A stretch of 64,000 nt of DNA from the NCBI GenBank assembly GCA_964035015.1, contig OZ036015.1, positions 7,559,018-7,623,017 on the forward strand. The letters are read 5' to 3'. The position numbers and the translations under genes were made by a program. Source of the DNA: Corallium rubrum (taxonomy: Eukaryota > Cnidaria > Anthozoa > Scleralcyonacea > Coralliidae). Below the pieces are notes generated by a model that made no database searches, had not been told where the DNA came from, and saw nothing but the letters and a program-made list of their open reading frames with translations. Positions 28,487 through 42,200 of this stretch are shown piece after piece; within the stretch, counting starts at the first letter, position 1, and each line of letters starts with the position of its first letter.

Positions 28487-28721
28487 CCCGTTTTAACATG
28501 CACCTAAATCATAAATCGGCGATGATCTGAGACCGTCGGTGATGTATGAGAACTAGGTTTAACGGTCCTTAGAATAACCAGGGTATTGACCCCTAGGGTA
28601 TTATACCCCAAGGCTTTTTACCCCACGGTATTGGTTCCCTCCATTAAAGTCCTTCACGTGGACCAGCAAAACAGGGTAACAGGACCCTCAGTTAATGAGC
28701 TGTGTAATGACGACAACAGTT

Positions 28722-28914
28722 TCATAATTCATATAAATCGCTAAGGGAACTCATTTCATTTGAGTTGTGAGATGTTCGTCGTGATTGCTTTGACATTAAG
28801 GAGACTTGTGTTGTTGATTGTTTAGTGTTTGTATCACTCATTTTGCGTCTTTTTAAGAACTCTTTTTCAAGATTCGTTTCAAGATTGTTTATCAAAGCAG
28901 GACCACTGCTTGTT
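28722..28914 (-). CDS. LYSMD-like exon 3: C-terminus and stop
   Basis: Acceptor TTTTTTCAG. The first base completes an Arg codon; it encodes TSSGPALINNLETNLEKEFL and ends SSLSDLYEL before a stop. The helical and Ser-rich tail fits family members. I see no clear AATAAA within 150 bp downstream. Confidence 0.8.
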
Positions 28915-30239
28915 CTGAAAAAATTAAAATACAATGATAATTGTTGGAATAATTATTGTTGCAACAGTGAACTCAGAGGGAGAATAATGATATTACAGTA
29001 GGTCAGTGATGTTTTCCAAATTTTAGAAGTGGGGGAACGCCGATCTCGTACCCAGAGCCTGCGATCCTTTTGGTCATTTGGTCAGTACCAAGGAACGGAG
29101 GCTCTGGGAACACCCGATCCGCACGTTGTATCTAATAAACTACTAGACATTATATACACATTGTATCCAGTAAGTTACTGGAAATTGTTTAATTCTAAGA
29201 TGCGCCAATTAACGGATTAAAACTCACTGCGCATCCCACAATCTTTGTCAAGAACTGTTGACCATAAATTACCAACACTATTAAGGTGGTTGGACGGGGA
29301 GGACGCGGCTTAAAAAAAACCCCGACACTTTTCAAGTTAGGGTTAGGGTTACCCCCGGGAAATTCACATTTTTGAGAATAGGGTTACGGGGTTCGGGGGG
29401 CGAAGGGTTTCATTAAAAACCTCTTTATTAAACAATTTCCAGTAACTTACTCAAGTTAGGGTTAGGGTTACCCCCGGGAAATTCACATTTTTGAGATTAG
29501 GGTTAGGGGGTTCGGGGGGGGGGGAGGGTTTCATTAAAAACCTCTTTATTAAACAATTTCCAGTAACTTACTCAAGTTAGGGTTAGGGTTACCCCCGGGA
29601 AATTCACATTTTTGAGATTAGGGTTAGGGGGTTCGGGGGGGGGGGGGAGGGTTTCATTAAAAACCTCTTTATTAAACAATTTCCAGTAACTTACTGGATA
29701 CAATGTGTATATAATGTCTAGTAGTTTATTAGATACAACGTGCGGATCGGCTGGGCTCAAATCGTCTGGTCAACGATTAGGAGAAAAGCAAAGAATGGCC
29801 ATTCTTACACGAAATGCTTTTTCGAGAGCCTTGTAAAACATGTTGATTTTATTCATCGGTAAACAAATATTTCCCTGGTCTTCGGACTAGCGAACGATCG
29901 ACATGACAGTTACAAATTTATATGAGGAACTGGGAACCAGAGGACTGGGACCAAAAATCCCAATTTGGGGACTTTTTCATCGGAGTTTCCCAGAGTCTCC
30001 GTTGCTTGGTACTAACCAAAAGGATCGCAGGCTCTGGGTACGAGATTAGGGGAACGCTCACTAAAGTCAAATGGGTGTGGCCACTGGTCGTAAAATTAAA
30101 TGAGCATGGCTCCTGTTGTGAAAGTTAATGGCCTGGGTATGTGGAAAGACTATTAAAAGCCTTGGTCAGGCAAGTGAGAGGCATAGGCGTAGAGTTTTGA
30201 AGTGCTGAACAGGGCATTTCTAAGAATTTTCCCGTGTGT

Positions 30240-30270
<31 letters not shown>

Positions 30271-33200
30271 GGTTGGGGTTGGGCGTTTACAAAAAGGGAT
30301 TCTTCTAGGGGGCTCCAGGGCATGTCCCCCGGAAATTTTTGAAATTTAGAGTCTTGGAAATGCCATTTCCTGCATTCTAAGGGGTGATTTTTAAAGTGCC
30401 ACTAACCCCAAAAACTTTTTCTCGCAAATCTAAGAGCCCTTATTGAGTGGATTAGGCCAGTTAATAAATTATTGGTATTGGACGTTTCGTTGATCTTCTG
30501 TAGACGTCCAAAGTTGCATCTGCATGTCCCATGGCGAAGTAGGAAAGGGAATGGGTATATTCCTGGTGTTACGTCACACAAGTCAAACAAGGAACTCTTT
30601 GAGCTCTGTCTGGTCATTGCATAGAATTTTTTGAGTCGAAAAGTCATTTTCCCAACTAACTCAATGTAAAAATTCTATGCATTCAGCAGACAGAGCTCAA
30701 ATGAACTCCTTGTTTGGCTTGTCTGACGTCACACCAGGAATATACCCATTCCCTTTCCTTCTCCGCCATGGGACATGCATATGCCAATTTTTGCAACTTT
30801 GGTGGTCTGCAGAAGACCAAAGAAATGTCCAATACCAATAATTTCTTCACTGGACTAATCCACTCAATAAGGACTTTTAGATTTGCGAAAAAATTTTTTT
30901 GGGGTTGGTGGCACTTTAAGAACACTGAGGGTCATAAAATGACAAAAACTAGTTAAAATACAACACATTTCAACAATTTTTCGATGTTGTGTTTACTGAG
31001 TTGACTTATCACTGTATATGGGTGTTATTACCTATACTGTAATTTGTGAATGGTGATTGATGAGTCAGTTGCTGCAAAATTTCTGGGGGGGGGGGGCTCA
31101 GCCACCCCATTGAGATTTCTCCGGGGGCTAAAGCCCCTCATCCCCCCCCCCCAATACTCTACGCCTATGGTGAGAGGTCAAGTGCAGGGGGGCCTGAGCA
31201 TCGAAGGCGCGAGAAACATCTCCCTCCCTCCCTCCCTTCCTTCCTTCCTTCCTTCCTTCCTTCCTTCCTTCCTTCCTTCCTTCGTTCCTTCCTTCCTTCC
31301 TTCCTTCCTTCCTTCCTTCCTTCCTTCCTTCCTTCCTTCCTTCGTTCCTTCCTTCCTTTCTTCCTTTCTTCCTTCCTTCCTTCCTTCCTTCCTTCCTTCC
31401 TTCCTTCCTTCCTTCCTTCGTTCCTTCCTTCCTTCCTTCCTTCCTTCCTTCCTTCCTTCCTTCCTTCCTTCCTTCGTTCCTTCCTTCCTTCCTTTCTTCC
31501 TTCCTTCCTTCCTTCCTTCCTTCCTTCCTTCCTTCCTTCCTTCCTTCCTTCCTTCCTTCCTTCCTTCCTTCCTTCCTTCCTTTCTTCTATCTTTCTTTTC
31601 TTTCTTCCTTCTTTTTCTTTTTCTTTTTCTTTCTTTCTTTGCACTCCACATGTTTACAGTACAAAAGCACTGCATACGGGGATCTGGGGGGAAATTTTGA
31701 AATCTAAAGTCCCTGAAATGACATTTCCTGCAGTTTGGGGGGTGATTTCACAGAATTCTGAAGATTATAAAACGTCATATACAGTAAAACACACAAAAGA
31801 CAACACATTTCAGGACTTTGAATAAATTTATAAAATAAGGTGCCCTCTACGCACGCTCTGATTGGCTGGGCTCCGTGCATTTATAAGAGAACAGAGATCA
31901 TGAATGACGTAAAATGGCGTAGAATGGCGTCAGCAGGCCGGAAAAGCCCGCCAAATTCCTAAACTACCTCACTTTCAGTTTGATTTTTCCTCTTCTTATT
32001 TTATAAAACAAATAAAACATATCGCTCCTGTGCATATGTACTCTTATAAAGGTACATTTGACGTGATTTGAACACGAAAGAAGTGTAAAGGCACTCGGCT
32101 ATCGCCTAGTGCCTCTACTCAACTTCTTTCGTGTTCAAATGACGTCAAACGTGCCTTTATAAGAGTACATATGCACGGAGCTTTATGTTTTATTTGTTAA
32201 ATACAGGCGTTTTAGAATCTTTGGGTTCTTCTATATTTCCACTTTGAAATTCTAAAGAACTGTAGACAAACCCTCTTAAAATGCAATGCTGTTGTGGTTT
32301 TTGAACACGTGTATATACACACAGCATCAGTCAGTGATCAGTCAGTAAAGGCCTATTTTCATGATACAATTTGTAGTACACGATTGTCATCTTGGTGTAT
32401 GTAATCAAGTTGTACATGTATGCCTGTCAACATTCGTCATCGAATTATGATTCGCTGATGAATGTTAATACGCGTGTACAACTTGATTACATACACCAAG
32501 ATGACAATCGTATACTACAAATTGTATCGTGTAAATCGGCCTTTATCTATTGTTTGAGTGTTTATTCATCACTGCAAATTCATTTCACGTCATTTATGGA
32601 AAGTTTACTAGACTTCGAATAAGTGTTAAACGGAGGAAAACGTGTTTTTTTTTTACTATTTCTTAGCAAATTTTAAGGGGGGGGGGGCACCCCTGCCTCA
32701 CCTCAGATACAGGCATGTTAAAAAAACGAGTACACATTGACTCAAAGCAAAAATAGTGCGGTGTTGAACAGTGTTCCATTACGTTTAATTTTTGTTAGGG
32801 GGAATGGCGTTCCCCCACCGTAACTTTTGTCAGGGGGAACAGCATTCCCCCAACAAAAATAGTGGGGGGATGGTATTCCCCCGCATTCTCCCTGAAAAAC
32901 GATCGATGTTCAATACCGGCGATCGGAATCGGATGGGGAAAGAATAATTCATGTGGTTCAGATCGATCAATCGGACATAGATTTGTCCGTGCGATACACG
33001 ATCGTCAAATTGGTCCGATGGACAAGGGCTTTTCCGATAGGAAAATATTTGTCCGATGCAAGGGATGGACATGTATGTGAAAAACATCACTGTATTAGGT
33101 GCTACTCTGAGTGATCAACCATACCAGATAAATCAAATCCGCAACAGGGTTCGAATTAACATATCACGATTCGCAAATCGCAATGCACTTTTTGAAATAT

Positions 33201-36200
33201 GCGATCCAAAACTATATGATCCATAAAATCTCCAAAATCGCGATGCAAAGTAACCGCTGAGTGCCTTCCAATAACTTCTTCACAGCGTGTTTTGGTTTAT
33301 TACAAAACAAAACAACTTCGATAGTTCCCACGTTACATCGCATCATAATAATAAACACGTCGTGAAACTGAAACACTGCTACCGTAAATTTATCCTTCAA
33401 AATTCAGTGAGATGTTGAGCCCAAAAATAAAACAAACACATGTCATTTCAGACACATTTCTGACACTGTTGTTTCCCTGCAGTTTGAAACGTCACATTTA
33501 ATGAGTAAAATGCTTGGAAAAGTTCAAATTACGCACTGATGAGTTTGACATTTGAAACAAGCTGAAAATGCGTTGTTTTTTTGCATGGCGTTTCGAATTC
33601 TAGTATAATCCAGAACTCCAACGAACTCCAACGCCGATTCTGTCCGAAATACCATAGCGAAAGCGGAAGTTGAAACTGGGGGGTGGGGGTGGGGGTCAGT
33701 CTCAGTACCCCCCCCCCCCCCCCCACTTTTTCAACAATATTTTCGCGATGCACTTTTGAAATGTTAATTCGAACCCCTGCCACAACCGATCGAGGTAGCA
33801 CATAATATCACAATCCACTAATAGTTATAATTAATAAATTAGATACAAAGGCGAAATTTGCTAGCCTGTGTACAGGCTTGAATATACATGTACACCAGTG
33901 TAATTCAGTATGTGAAAACTCACACGATAGGCGATAGCTTGTCAACCCCCCTGTTGAGCTTCTCAGATCTGAGAAGTAGATTTTGATTGTCCAAATCACA
34001 ACTCCTATCTTATTCCAGTTACAATTGGTTCTTTAGGAATTCTCGAGAGATTAAATAATCCAATCAAATAAACAATTATAAATCGATAAGCATTTTCAGG
34101 CAGAAAATGTTGACCTATCTTTTTCAGGCAGCTTTTAGTAATTTTTAGTCTAACTTTAAAGCTTATATGTTATATAAGTTTTATATATAGTCTTATTTTA
34201 ACTCTTTTTCAATCAGGTTATTTTTTATTATTAGAATTATCATGTATTGTAAATTATCATAGAGTATACAGGAATTTCAATTTTGTGAAGCGCGGTTGAT
34301 CAGCAAATGTAAATAGCGCTATATAAGTAATAAAATTATTATTAATTATTAAATCATATGAGTATTAAACCACTCAGAATGTACATCTCTGATCTGACAA
34401 GTTCAGTAGGGGGTCGACTAGCCTGGCACCCTGGCTCAATTTCAAAAGAAATAAGGGCCTGGTAACCACTAATCTCATTCTCGCGTCATCAGAGCTAAAT
34501 CCACTTATGACGATTGCAGTTTTACTCATAGCCAATAAAAACGCGCGAAATTTCAACCAATAGGAAAGCAGAAGTCTTTAGTGGTTACCTGGCCCATGTT
34601 CTTTGATTGGGCCAGGGTACCAGGCTATGGGGCAAATGGGGCCCCAGATTCTGACTGGCCCAAAAAATGAGTGAATAAAAAAATTATGTAGTTTCTCTTT
34701 GAAAAAAAATGAGTGAATAAAAAAATGATGCAGTTTGTCTTTGAAAAAAATGAGTGAATAAAAAAATTATGCAGTTTGTTTTTGAAAAAAATGAGTGAAT
34801 AAAAAAATTATGCAGTTTGTCTTTGAAACAAATGAGTGAATAAAAAAATTATGCAGTTTGTCTTTGAAAAAAATGAGTGAATAAAAAAATTATGCAGTTT
34901 GTCTTTGAAAAAAATGAGTGAATAAAAAAATTATGCAGTTTGTTTTTGAAAAAAATGAGTGAATAAAAAAATTATGCAGTTTGTCTTTGAAAAAAATGAG
35001 TGAATAAAAAAATTATGCAGTTTGTCTTTGAAAAAAATGAGTGAATAAAAAAATTATGCAGTTTGTCTTTGAAAAAAATGAGTGAATAAAAAAATTATGC
35101 AGTTTGTCTTTGAAAAAAATGAGTGAATAAAAAAATTAGATCACTTGTGGAGTTTTAATGTACTTGAATAGAGCAAAAGAAGTTAGTTAATAAGTTATTT
35201 TGCCATTTTTGGTCAAATAGTTCCTGACATATTGGCTTCTGACATGCCAATTCTCAAAAATTTCCATCATTCATTTTAACACCTTGGAGGCCTGGGACTC
35301 AGGAACGAGTCAATTCAAAACAACTACGTTTCGGCGTATTGATTCAGAAAAACACATATATTTGACTGAAAAATTGAAATGTCGAGTTCACACCCGTTTT
35401 CCAGTACGCACATTGGAGGTTCCTGAGTCCTGACTCTCGTGCTTAAAAATGAACGATGGAAATTTTTGGTGAAAGGCCGAAATTGGCATGTTTAAAGGCC
35501 TATATCTCAGAAACTATTAAAGTAAATCAAAAAGGCAAAATAACTTATTAAATAACTCTTTTTGCTCTATTCAAATATGTTAAAACCACACAAGTGATAC
35601 TGTATACCATAAGCATATTAATAAGCACCGCCTCGATAAATTGGGTCATTCCAGAAAACATCCACATCTCCCCCATGGAGGAAATGTGAAGTTGACCCCT
35701 TCCCCCCTTCGGACGTCCTAGTACATTTTACTATCATCCGAAGTAGCTTTACCCCCCTCCCCTCCCCGGATGGCACAAAATTTCCTCTGTGGGGGAGGTA
35801 TGGATCTTTTCTGGAATGACCCACTTAAGCACCCTTCCTTCAATAAGCACCCACCCTTTTGCACAAAATTTTAAAGTGCTTATGTCACAAAAATTTTTTT
35901 TGACTTTTGAGTAGAGGACAAAAAGTTAGTTAATAGGTTCTTTAACATTTTCGGTTTTCTCTTTTCATTCGCGAGATATGCGGCTCTAAACCTTGAAAAA
36001 TTGGCTTTTAGCAAAAAATTGTCGTGCCCGAGAAAAAAACGGAAAAGGGTCTGGGGTGACAGCCATGTGACGTAGCTTAAGGGACGGAGGTTCGAATTCA
36101 CATGTGAAGGAGTACTAATAAAAAGCTATTGTTAAAATTAATAAGTCCCTTAAGCTACGTCACACCATGCTCGTCCCAGACTCTTGTTGATACTCGACAT

Positions 36201-39200
36201 TTTCACGAAAATTGCTGTTTAGAGCCGCATATCTCGCGAATGAAAAGAGAAAACCGAAAAATGTCAAAGAACCTATTAACTAACTTTTTGTCCTCTACTC
36301 AAAAGTCAAAAAAAATATTTTTGTGACATAAGCACTTTAAATAAGCACCCGGGTGCTTATCGAGGAAATACAGTGTGTCATGAGCAGGCTTCGAAATAAA
36401 TTTGAAACGTATACCGGTCACTATGACCGGCGGCTCAATAAATTTGCCGGTCACAGCGGAATTTTTACCGGTCATTTTTAGTTACACTTATTTGCGCTCG
36501 TCGTTCGCGTGACTCGTGAGTTCAGAAACAATAATATACAACGGGCCAACGGCGTAACCGTTTTCGAGTTTTTAGGTAACGACGGTGAGACAAACAAACA
36601 CGCACACACAGACAGATAAAGGTATTATAATATAGATTATGAATTATATTTGTATATAGGCAAAACGCCACAACGCCAGCATATCATATTACAATTTGAC
36701 ACATTCGCTCTCACTTGGATTCAAAAATTCACCGGTCATGCATGTCCGCCAAGCGATGGTATTTGCCGGTCAAACTGTAAAATTTTACCGGTCAGTGACC
36801 AGTGACCGGCACTTATTTCGAAGCCTGGTCATGACTTCATCTCTTTGCATTTTGCTTACCTTTGTTCCTTTGCTTGTTGAATTGAAGATTTCATTTGATC
36901 ATCTAATTTATTTAAAAATTTACTTAATGAGTCCGTATTCTTTGAATTTGTTTCACTCGCTGAACTGGATACCATCGTCGATGAACCACACTCAACATCA
37001 ACGGTAATATCCCCTGGTGTCACCTTATCACCCCAAGTGTCCTCTTCATGAGATGTCTTCTCCTTGACAGGAATGTTCAAAGTCTTGTAGATGACAATGT
37101 TGTCATTTGTCCAAAGTTTGTTCACTCGTCGTATTTGCTCCACCTCAAAAGGAAAACAAATTAAAATAAGAAAACTGACGTAATTATATCATTATTCTCC
37201 ACATGCCCTCAGTTCACTGCAGAGTCAGACTGGCTTCGTATTAGGGGTTGTGCCATTAGGGAGAGGGGCGCAGTTAAAAAAAATAAATTAATAAATAATG
37301 ACATTGGCCTACTAAGGTGGATTACTGACAAATTTGCCCACAAGCATCTGTAAATAGAAAGATTTAAAAATTGGTGATTATTTTTGTCATTGTTCCCCTT
37401 GAATGATTAATTTACAGAAACTGTATATAAAAAAGACACGCAAGTGGCCTACAGGCTTATCGTTTGCCGGAATAAAATATATCTTACGGAACAGCAACTC
37501 TCCTGTCTACCTCTTGCTGCCATACGGCATACACAACATGAATTTAAGAGTTAAAGCAGTATTATTCAGTAACAAACTACATGCAGTGGGCAGCCGTATT
37601 ATTTTACATCTCAGTTTAGCAAATTTTGTTCATGGGGCATAGTTGAGGTACAGTATTCTAAAGGGGGCATGTGTGCCACTGGCACAATGGCACATAGGCT
37701 AGTCCAAGCCAGGTTCACTGACCAACAATAATTATCCCAAGAACATAAGATGAAGAGTTAACACTTTGAAGCCTGAAGACGAGTCTTTAGTATTTTATTC
37801 TGGCTAACACCAGATGATTTTATTCAGCAAAGGGAGAGGTCCAGGCCTCAAAGTGTTAAAATCTATCTCTTTAAGACTTTGAAGCCTGAAGACGAGTCTT
37901 TAGTATTTTATGCTGGCTAACATCAGACGATTTTATTCAGCACAGGGAGAGGCCCAGGCCTCAAAGTGTTAGGTCTCTCAATATTGAAGAAACTAGATTT
38001 CAGTTTTGAAATATCAAATATATAGTACATGTACCATCATTCCACGACCTGCTACAACTTGACCATGTAACTCAGTCAGTAGAGCATTGGACTAGTAAAC
38101 CAAAGGTTGTGGGTTCGAATCCTAGCCGCAGTGGAGTGGAGTTGAGTGAAGTGGAGTGAAGTGGAGTGAAGTGGAGTGAAGTGGAGTGAAGTGAAGTGGA
38201 GTGAAGTGGAGTGAAGTGGAGTGAAGTGGAGTGGAGTGGAGTGAAGTGGAGTGAAGTGAAGTGGAGTGAAGTGGAGTGGAGTGGAGTGAAGTGGAGTGAA
38301 GTGGAGTGGAGTGAAGTGGAGTGAAGTGAAGTGGAGTGGAGTGGAGTGAAGTGGAGTGAAGTGGAGTGGAGTGAAGTGGAGTGGAGTGAAGTGGAGTGAA
38401 GTGAAGTGGAGTGAAGTGGAGTGGAGTGAAGTGGAGTGAAGTGGAATGCAGTGGAGTAGCTCAGTTGGTAGAGTGTTGGACTAGTAAAGCAAAGGTCATG
38501 GGTTCGAATCCTAGCCGCAGTGGAGTGGAGTGGAGTGAAGTGGAGTGGAGTGAAGTGGAGTGGAGTGAAGTGGAGTGAAGTGAAGTGGAGTGAAGTGGAG
38601 TGGAGTGGAGTGGAGTGAAGTGGAGTGAAGTGGAGTGAAGTGGAGTGGAGTGGAGTGAAGTGGAGTGAAGTGAAGTGGAGTGAAGTGGAGTGGAGTGGAG
38701 TGAAGTGGAGTGAAGTGGAGTGGAGTGAAGTGGAGTGAAGTGAAGTGGAGTGGAGTGGAGTGAAGTGGAGTGAAGTGGAGTGGAGTGAAGTGGAGTGGAG
38801 TGAAGTGGAGTGAAGTGAAGTGGAGTGAAGTGGAGTGGAGTGAAGTGGAGTGAAGTGGAATGCAGTGGAGTAGCTCAGTTGGTAGAGTGTTGGACTAGTA
38901 AAGCAAAGGTCATGGGTTCGAATCCTAGCCGCAGTGGAGTGGAGTGGAGTGAAGTGGAGTGGAGTGAAGTGGAGTGGAGTGAAGTGGAGTGAAGTGAAGT
39001 GGAGTGAAGTGGAGTGGAGTGGAATGCAGTGGAGTAGCTCAGTTGGTAGAGTGTTGGACTAGTAAACCAAAGGTTGTGGGTTTGAATCCTACCCGCAGTG
39101 GAGTGGAGTGAAGTGAAGTGGAGTGAAGTTGAGTGGAATGCAGTGGAGTGAAGTAGCTCAGTTGGTAGAGTGTTGGACTAGTAAACCGAAGGTCGTGGGT

Positions 39201-42200
39201 TTGAATCCCAGCCAGAGTGAAGTGGAGTGAAATGAAGTGGAGTGAAGTGAAGTTGAGTGGAATGCAGTGGAGTGAAGTAGCTCAGTTGGTAGGGTGTTGG
39301 ACTAGTAAACTGAAGGTTGTGGGTTTGAATCCCAGCCGCAGTGGAGTGGAGTGGAGTGGAGTGGAGTGGAGTGGAGTGGAGTGGAGTGGAGTGAAGTGAA
39401 GTGGAGTGAAGTGGAGTGAAGTGAAGTGGAATGCAGTGAAGTGGAATGCAGTGAAGTGGAGTGGAGTGAAGTGGAGTGGAGTGAAGTGGAGTGGAATGCA
39501 GTGGAGTGGAGTAGCTCAGTTGGTAGAGTGTCGGACTAGTAAACTGAAGGTCGTGGGTTTGAATCCTAGCCGCAGTGGAGTGGAGTGGAGTGAAGTGAAG
39601 TGAAGTGGAGTGAAGTGAAGTTGAGTGGAGTGAAGTGAAGGGAAGTGAAGTGAAGTGAAGTGGAGTGAAGTGAAGTGGAGTGAAGTGGAGTGAAGTGGAG
39701 TGGAGTGAAGTGGAGTGGAGTGGAGTGGAGTGAAGTGAAGTGAAGTGAGTGAAGTGAAGTGGAGGGAAGTGGAGTGGAGTGGAGTGAAGTGGAGTGAAGT
39801 GGAGTGGAGTGAAGTGGAGTGAAGTGGAGTGAAGTGGAGTGAAGTGGAGTGAAGTGGAATGCAGTGGACTGGAGTAGCTCAGTTGGTTGAGTGTCAGACT
39901 AGTAAACCGAAGGTTGCGGGTTCGAATCCCAGCCAGAGTGGAGTGGAGAGGAGTGGAGTGAAGTGGAGTGCAGTGGAGTGGAGTGAAGTGAAGTGGAGTG
40001 AAGTGAAGTGGAGTGAAGTGGAGTGAAGTGGAATGTAGTGGAGTGGAGTAGCTCAGTTGGTTGAGTGTCGGACTAGTAAACCGAAGGTTGCGGGTTCGAA
40101 TCCCAGCCAGAGTGGAGTGGAGTGAAGTGGAGTGGAGTGAAGTGGAGTGAAGTGAATTGGAATGCAGTGGAGTGGAGTAGCTCAGTTGGTAGAGTGTTGG
40201 ACTAGTAAACCGAAGGTCGTGGGTTTGAATCCCAGCCAGAGTGGAGTGGAGTGAAATGAAGTGGAGTGGAGTGAAGTGAAGTGAAGTGAAGTGATGTGGA
40301 ATGCAGTGGAGTGGAGTAGCTCAGTTGGTAGAGTGTCGGACTAGTAAACCGAAGGTCGTGGGTTTGAATCCTAGCCGCAGCGGAGTGGAGTGGAGTGAAG
40401 TGAAGTGGAGTGGAGTGAAGTGAAGTGGAGTGGAGTGAAGTGGAGTGAAGTGAAGTGGAGTGAAGTGAAGTGGAGTGGAGTGAAGTGGAGTGACGTGAAG
40501 TGGAGTGGAGTGAAGTGGAGTGGAGTGAAGTGGAGTGAAGTGAAGTGAAGTGGAGTGGAGTGAAGTGAAGTGGAGTGGAGTGAAGTGAAGTGGAGTGGAG
40601 TGAAGTGGAGTGAAGTGAAGTGAAGTGATGTGGAATGCAGTGGAGTGGAGTAGCTCAGTTGGTAGAGTGTTGGACTAGTAAACCGAAGGTCGTGGGTTTG
40701 AATCCCAGCCAGAGTGGAGTGGAGTGAAATGAAGTGGAGTGGAGTGAAGTGAAGTGAAGTGAAGTGATGTGGAATGCAGTGGAGTCGAGTAGCTCAGTTG
40801 GTAGAGTGTCGGACTAGTAAACCGAAGGTCGTGGGTTTGAATCCTAGCCGCAGCGGAGTGGAGTGGAGTGAAGTGAAGTGGAGTGAAGTGAAGTGGAGTG
40901 GAGTGAAGTGGAGTGAAGTGAAGTGGAGTGAAGTGAAGTGGAGTGGAGTGAAGTGGAGTGACGTGAAGTGGAGTGGAGTGAAGTGGAGTGGAGTGAAGTG
41001 AAGTGGAGTGAAGTGAAGTGAAGTGGAGTGGAGTGAAGTGAAGTGGAGTGGAGTGGAGTGAAGTGAAGTGGAGTGGAGTGAAGTGGAGTGAAGTGAAGTG
41101 AAGTGATGTGGAATGCAGTGGAGTGGAGTAGCTCAGTTGGTAGAGTGTCGGACTAGTAAACCGAAGGTCGTGGGTTTGAATCCCAGCCAGAGTGGAGTGG
41201 AGTGGAGTGGAGTGACGTGAAGTGAAGTAAAGTGGAATGCAGTGGAGTGGAGTAGCTCAGTTGGTAGAGTGTCAAACTAGTAAACCGAAGGTTGCAGGTT
41301 CAAATCCCAACCGCAGTTGAGTGGAGTTCTTCTCTACATACCCAGTATTATACAGTACACCAAGTGTCAACGTTTGTGTTTTCTTGCATCTCATTAGGGA
41401 CTGTTCATTATTTATCGGAGGGGGGGATGGGTGAGAAATTGCCACACTTTCTTTTTTTTCCAGGTACCCCCCAAGCAAAGTTCAAAAATTTGGTAGCCCC
41501 CCTGTTTTTGTTCCTCCCCAACCCTTCAAATCCTGACCTATAAAACCTCAAAATTCAACCCCATTAACCCTAAACCTAACCTTAACCCTAAATATAATTT
41601 TCACCCCAACCTTAATTCCCACCCAACCCACACATTAAACCAATTGTCACCTTAACCTTCTCCTTAATCTCAATCATAATTATTACCCGAACACCTTAAA
41701 CCTCAAATTATAAACCATTCTCCACTGCTATTCACCAACACAATACACCAAGGATGGTAAGTCACAACCAGAATCTAAATACCTGAGCCTTATGGTTTAC
41801 TTTTACTTTTATTTTACATTTTACAAAACAACACAAAATAATTCCAATTAAAGGCTTTTCTGAATGATTTTTCCCAATAAGAAATGTTTGACTTATAAAT
41901 TATTTCAGGGTCCCCCCAAAAGAAGTAGCAAAAATTTCACGTCCCCCCATTTTCTCCCCCCCCCCCCCCCCCCCTCCAATAAATGAATGGTCCCTTAGGC
42001 GAGAGGGTATCACGTGATAGTGATGAAATTCCACTGTTTCCCGGCAACAGCTCTGAGCGGTGAATAATATGTTATGGACCGGTGAATAATAAAATCCTCA
42101 AGTTATTGAGCAAAAACAAAGGTTTGCTAGCCGAGGAAATTCAAAATATGATTTTTATGTCACACATCACATTTGTTCCCAGAGTCACAGAATAAAGAAC

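Larger units (their letters stand above)
27591..28559. mobile_element. MITE interrupted by a hAT relic
   Basis: Ends AGCCTAGTTCTCATACATCG and GATGTATGAGAACTAGG are inverted and flanked by TAA (27588-27590, 28560-28562). Inner arms around AACATGC/GCATGTT pair. The 27739-28486 segment is a later insertion. Without it the MITE is about 220 bp. Confidence 0.75.

Noticed and set aside
29340..29660. Interstitial telomere array
   Set aside because: Only two to three TTAGGG-like copies per unit within a larger repeat; too short for a fused telomere.
31050..31700. FLPSFLPS and KEGRKEGR ORFs
   Set aside because: Translation of the TTCC microsatellite.
10400..41320. Functional tRNA genes (Ser-AGA-like, Thr-AGT-like)
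   Set aside because: Stems have mismatches (e.g. acceptor and anticodon-arm pairs), B boxes vary and copies sit in repeat units. tRNAscan-SE scores would be decisive; I treat them as tRNA-derived repeats.
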